5,567 nucleotides of DNA, from assembly GCA_047616645.1 (NCBI GenBank), contig JBLHIH010000198.1:1-5567 (forward strand), given 5' to 3'. Below the pieces are notes generated by a model that worked only from the letters and a program-made list of their open reading frames with translations, was not told the origin of the DNA and did not search any database. Shown here piece after piece: positions 4,726-5,567 of the stretch. Position 1 is the stretch's first letter, and each line of letters starts with the position of its first letter. The position numbers and the translations under genes were made by a program. This DNA is from JAHRVQ01 sp047616645 (GTDB lineage: Bacteria; Pseudomonadota; Gammaproteobacteria; Pseudomonadales; Azotimanducaceae).

Positions 4726-5567
4726 ATGAAAAACATCATTACCTTTAAATACTTTATCGCCATCGCGCTGCTAGCGACTTTTGGGCCAGCACCCAATTTT
4801 GTGTCCGCCGCACTGGAGACAAAATCCATTACGGCAGCCGATAACAGAACAAATGATGCGCGCTATCGACACATGCAGATTCAGGGCGTTGACATCGCAT
4901 ACCGAGAGGCTGGCAACCCCTCTAGCCCAACCATTCTATTGCTGCATGGTTTTCCAACGTCGAGCCATATGTACCGAGAGCTGATTCCTCAGTTGGCAGA
5001 AAACTATCACGTGATCGCTCCTGATTATCCAGGTTTTGGAGCAAGCGCGATGCCAGCTCAAGCTGACTTCGAGTATTCGTTCGCCAACTACGCCAATGTT
5101 GTTGATGAGCTTTTACAACAGAAAGGTATTGAGAAGTATGCAATGTATCTGATGGATTATGGCGCGCCTGTAGGCTTTCGACTTTTCGCTAAGCACCCAA
5201 AACGTGTAAGCGGATTTGTAATTCAGAATGGCAATGCTTATGACGAAGGACTAGAGACTTTCTGGGATCCTATAAAAGCATACTGGGCAGCACCGACTAC
5301 AGAAAATAAAGACGGTCTGAGAGCAGCTCTGTTGACTATCGATGCAACTAAGTGGCAGTGGACTCATGGAATTCCAGAAGATAAATTGGAATTAGTTAGC
5401 CCCGATAATTGGCATCACGATCAATACCTTTTGGATCGGCCAGGCAACAAAGACATACAGTTAACTATGTTTCTAAGTTATGCGACTAATGTCGTCGAGT
5501 ACCCTAAGTGGCAAAAGCTGTTCCGCGAACATCAACCACCCACATTGATTGTATGGGGCAAGGGCGA
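4726..5567 (+). CDS. Exported alpha/beta hydrolase with Asp nucleophile (epoxide hydrolase/haloalkane dehalogenase-like), 3'-truncated by window edge
   Basis: 280 complete codons are present. Residues 1-28 are a Sec signal peptide: MKN with Lys2, a hydrophobic core at about 8-20, and a likely cut after FVSA. The hydrolase core has the oxyanion motif HGFP at 74-77, the APDYPGFGAS turn at 98-107, and the nucleophile elbow LMDYGAPVG with Asp144. A helical cap region follows at about 170-255 (NGNAYDEGL, WQWTHGIPE, DYLLDRPG-like segments). Asp as nucleophile points to epoxide hydrolases, dehalogenases and relatives. Dehalogenases normally have Trp after the Asp and Asn or Glu in the HGxP loop; here these are Tyr145 and Phe76, so dehalogenation is unlikely. 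The window ends after IVWGKG plus the bases GA, the start of a GAN codon where the catalytic acid Asp/Glu is expected; the catalytic His lies beyond. Same strand as lysR and possibly controlled by it. Substrate unknown. Confidence 0.92.
   Translation, partial: MKNIITFKYFIAIALLATFGPAPNFVSAALETKSITAADNRTNDARYRHMQIQGVDIAYREAGNPSSPTILLLHGFPTSSHMYRELIPQLAENYHVIAPDYPGFGASAMPAQADFEYSFANYANVVDELLQQKGIEKYAMYLMDYGAPVGFRLFAKHPKRVSGFVIQNGNAYDEGLETFWDPIKAYWAAPTTENKDGLRAALLTIDATKWQWTHGIPEDKLELVSPDNWHHDQYLLDRPGNKDIQLTMFLSYATNVVEYPKWQKLFREHQPPTLIVWGKG

Overview
The window looks like chromosomal DNA of a Gram-negative proteobacterium, most likely a gammaproteobacterium. The reasons are Shine-Dalgarno-led genes, two hydrolases with Sec signal peptides, an AaeR/DmlR/CrgA-type LysR regulator next to a divergent small gene, and moderate base composition. 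No species can be assigned from the sequence alone.

Layout. (1) Positions 1-1592, minus strand: a long 3'-truncated CocE/NonD-type serine hydrolase with a signal peptide. Its catalytic Ser, Asp and His are all visible, and its C-terminal end lies outside the window. (2) 1593-1975: a gap holding the relic of an XRE-family antitoxin-like regulator on the plus strand (about 1761-1940), followed by a perfect 7+7 bp palindrome. (3) 1976-2893, minus strand (homology-like frame open to 2983): a class II Fic protein with a C-terminal winged helix. Its 5' end is unusual. A good ribosome binding site and ATG at 3049 are in frame with the body but separated from it by five in-frame stops, which lie in a degenerate tandem array of a 9-bp unit. 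(4) 3086-3499, minus strand: a small VOC (glyoxalase/dioxygenase superfamily) protein. (5) 3500-3600: a divergent promoter region with a 20-bp dyad. (6) 3601-4512, plus strand: a LysR-type regulator. (7) 4513-4725: a gap with a strong hairpin. (8) 4726-5567, plus strand: a 3'-truncated secreted alpha/beta hydrolase with an Asp nucleophile.

How it fits together. The divergent VOC/LysR pair is the standard arrangement for a LysR regulator and its target. The downstream secreted alpha/beta hydrolase may belong to the same regulon. Two exported hydrolases at the window edges suggest a locus for breakdown of small ester, amide or epoxide-like compounds, but no substrate can be named. The Fic gene and the XRE relic meet tail to tail and look like decaying accessory (toxin-antitoxin-like) genes lodged between metabolic genes.

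I see no tRNA, rRNA, CRISPR array or intact mobile element. The most unusual structure is the repeat array at the start of fic.
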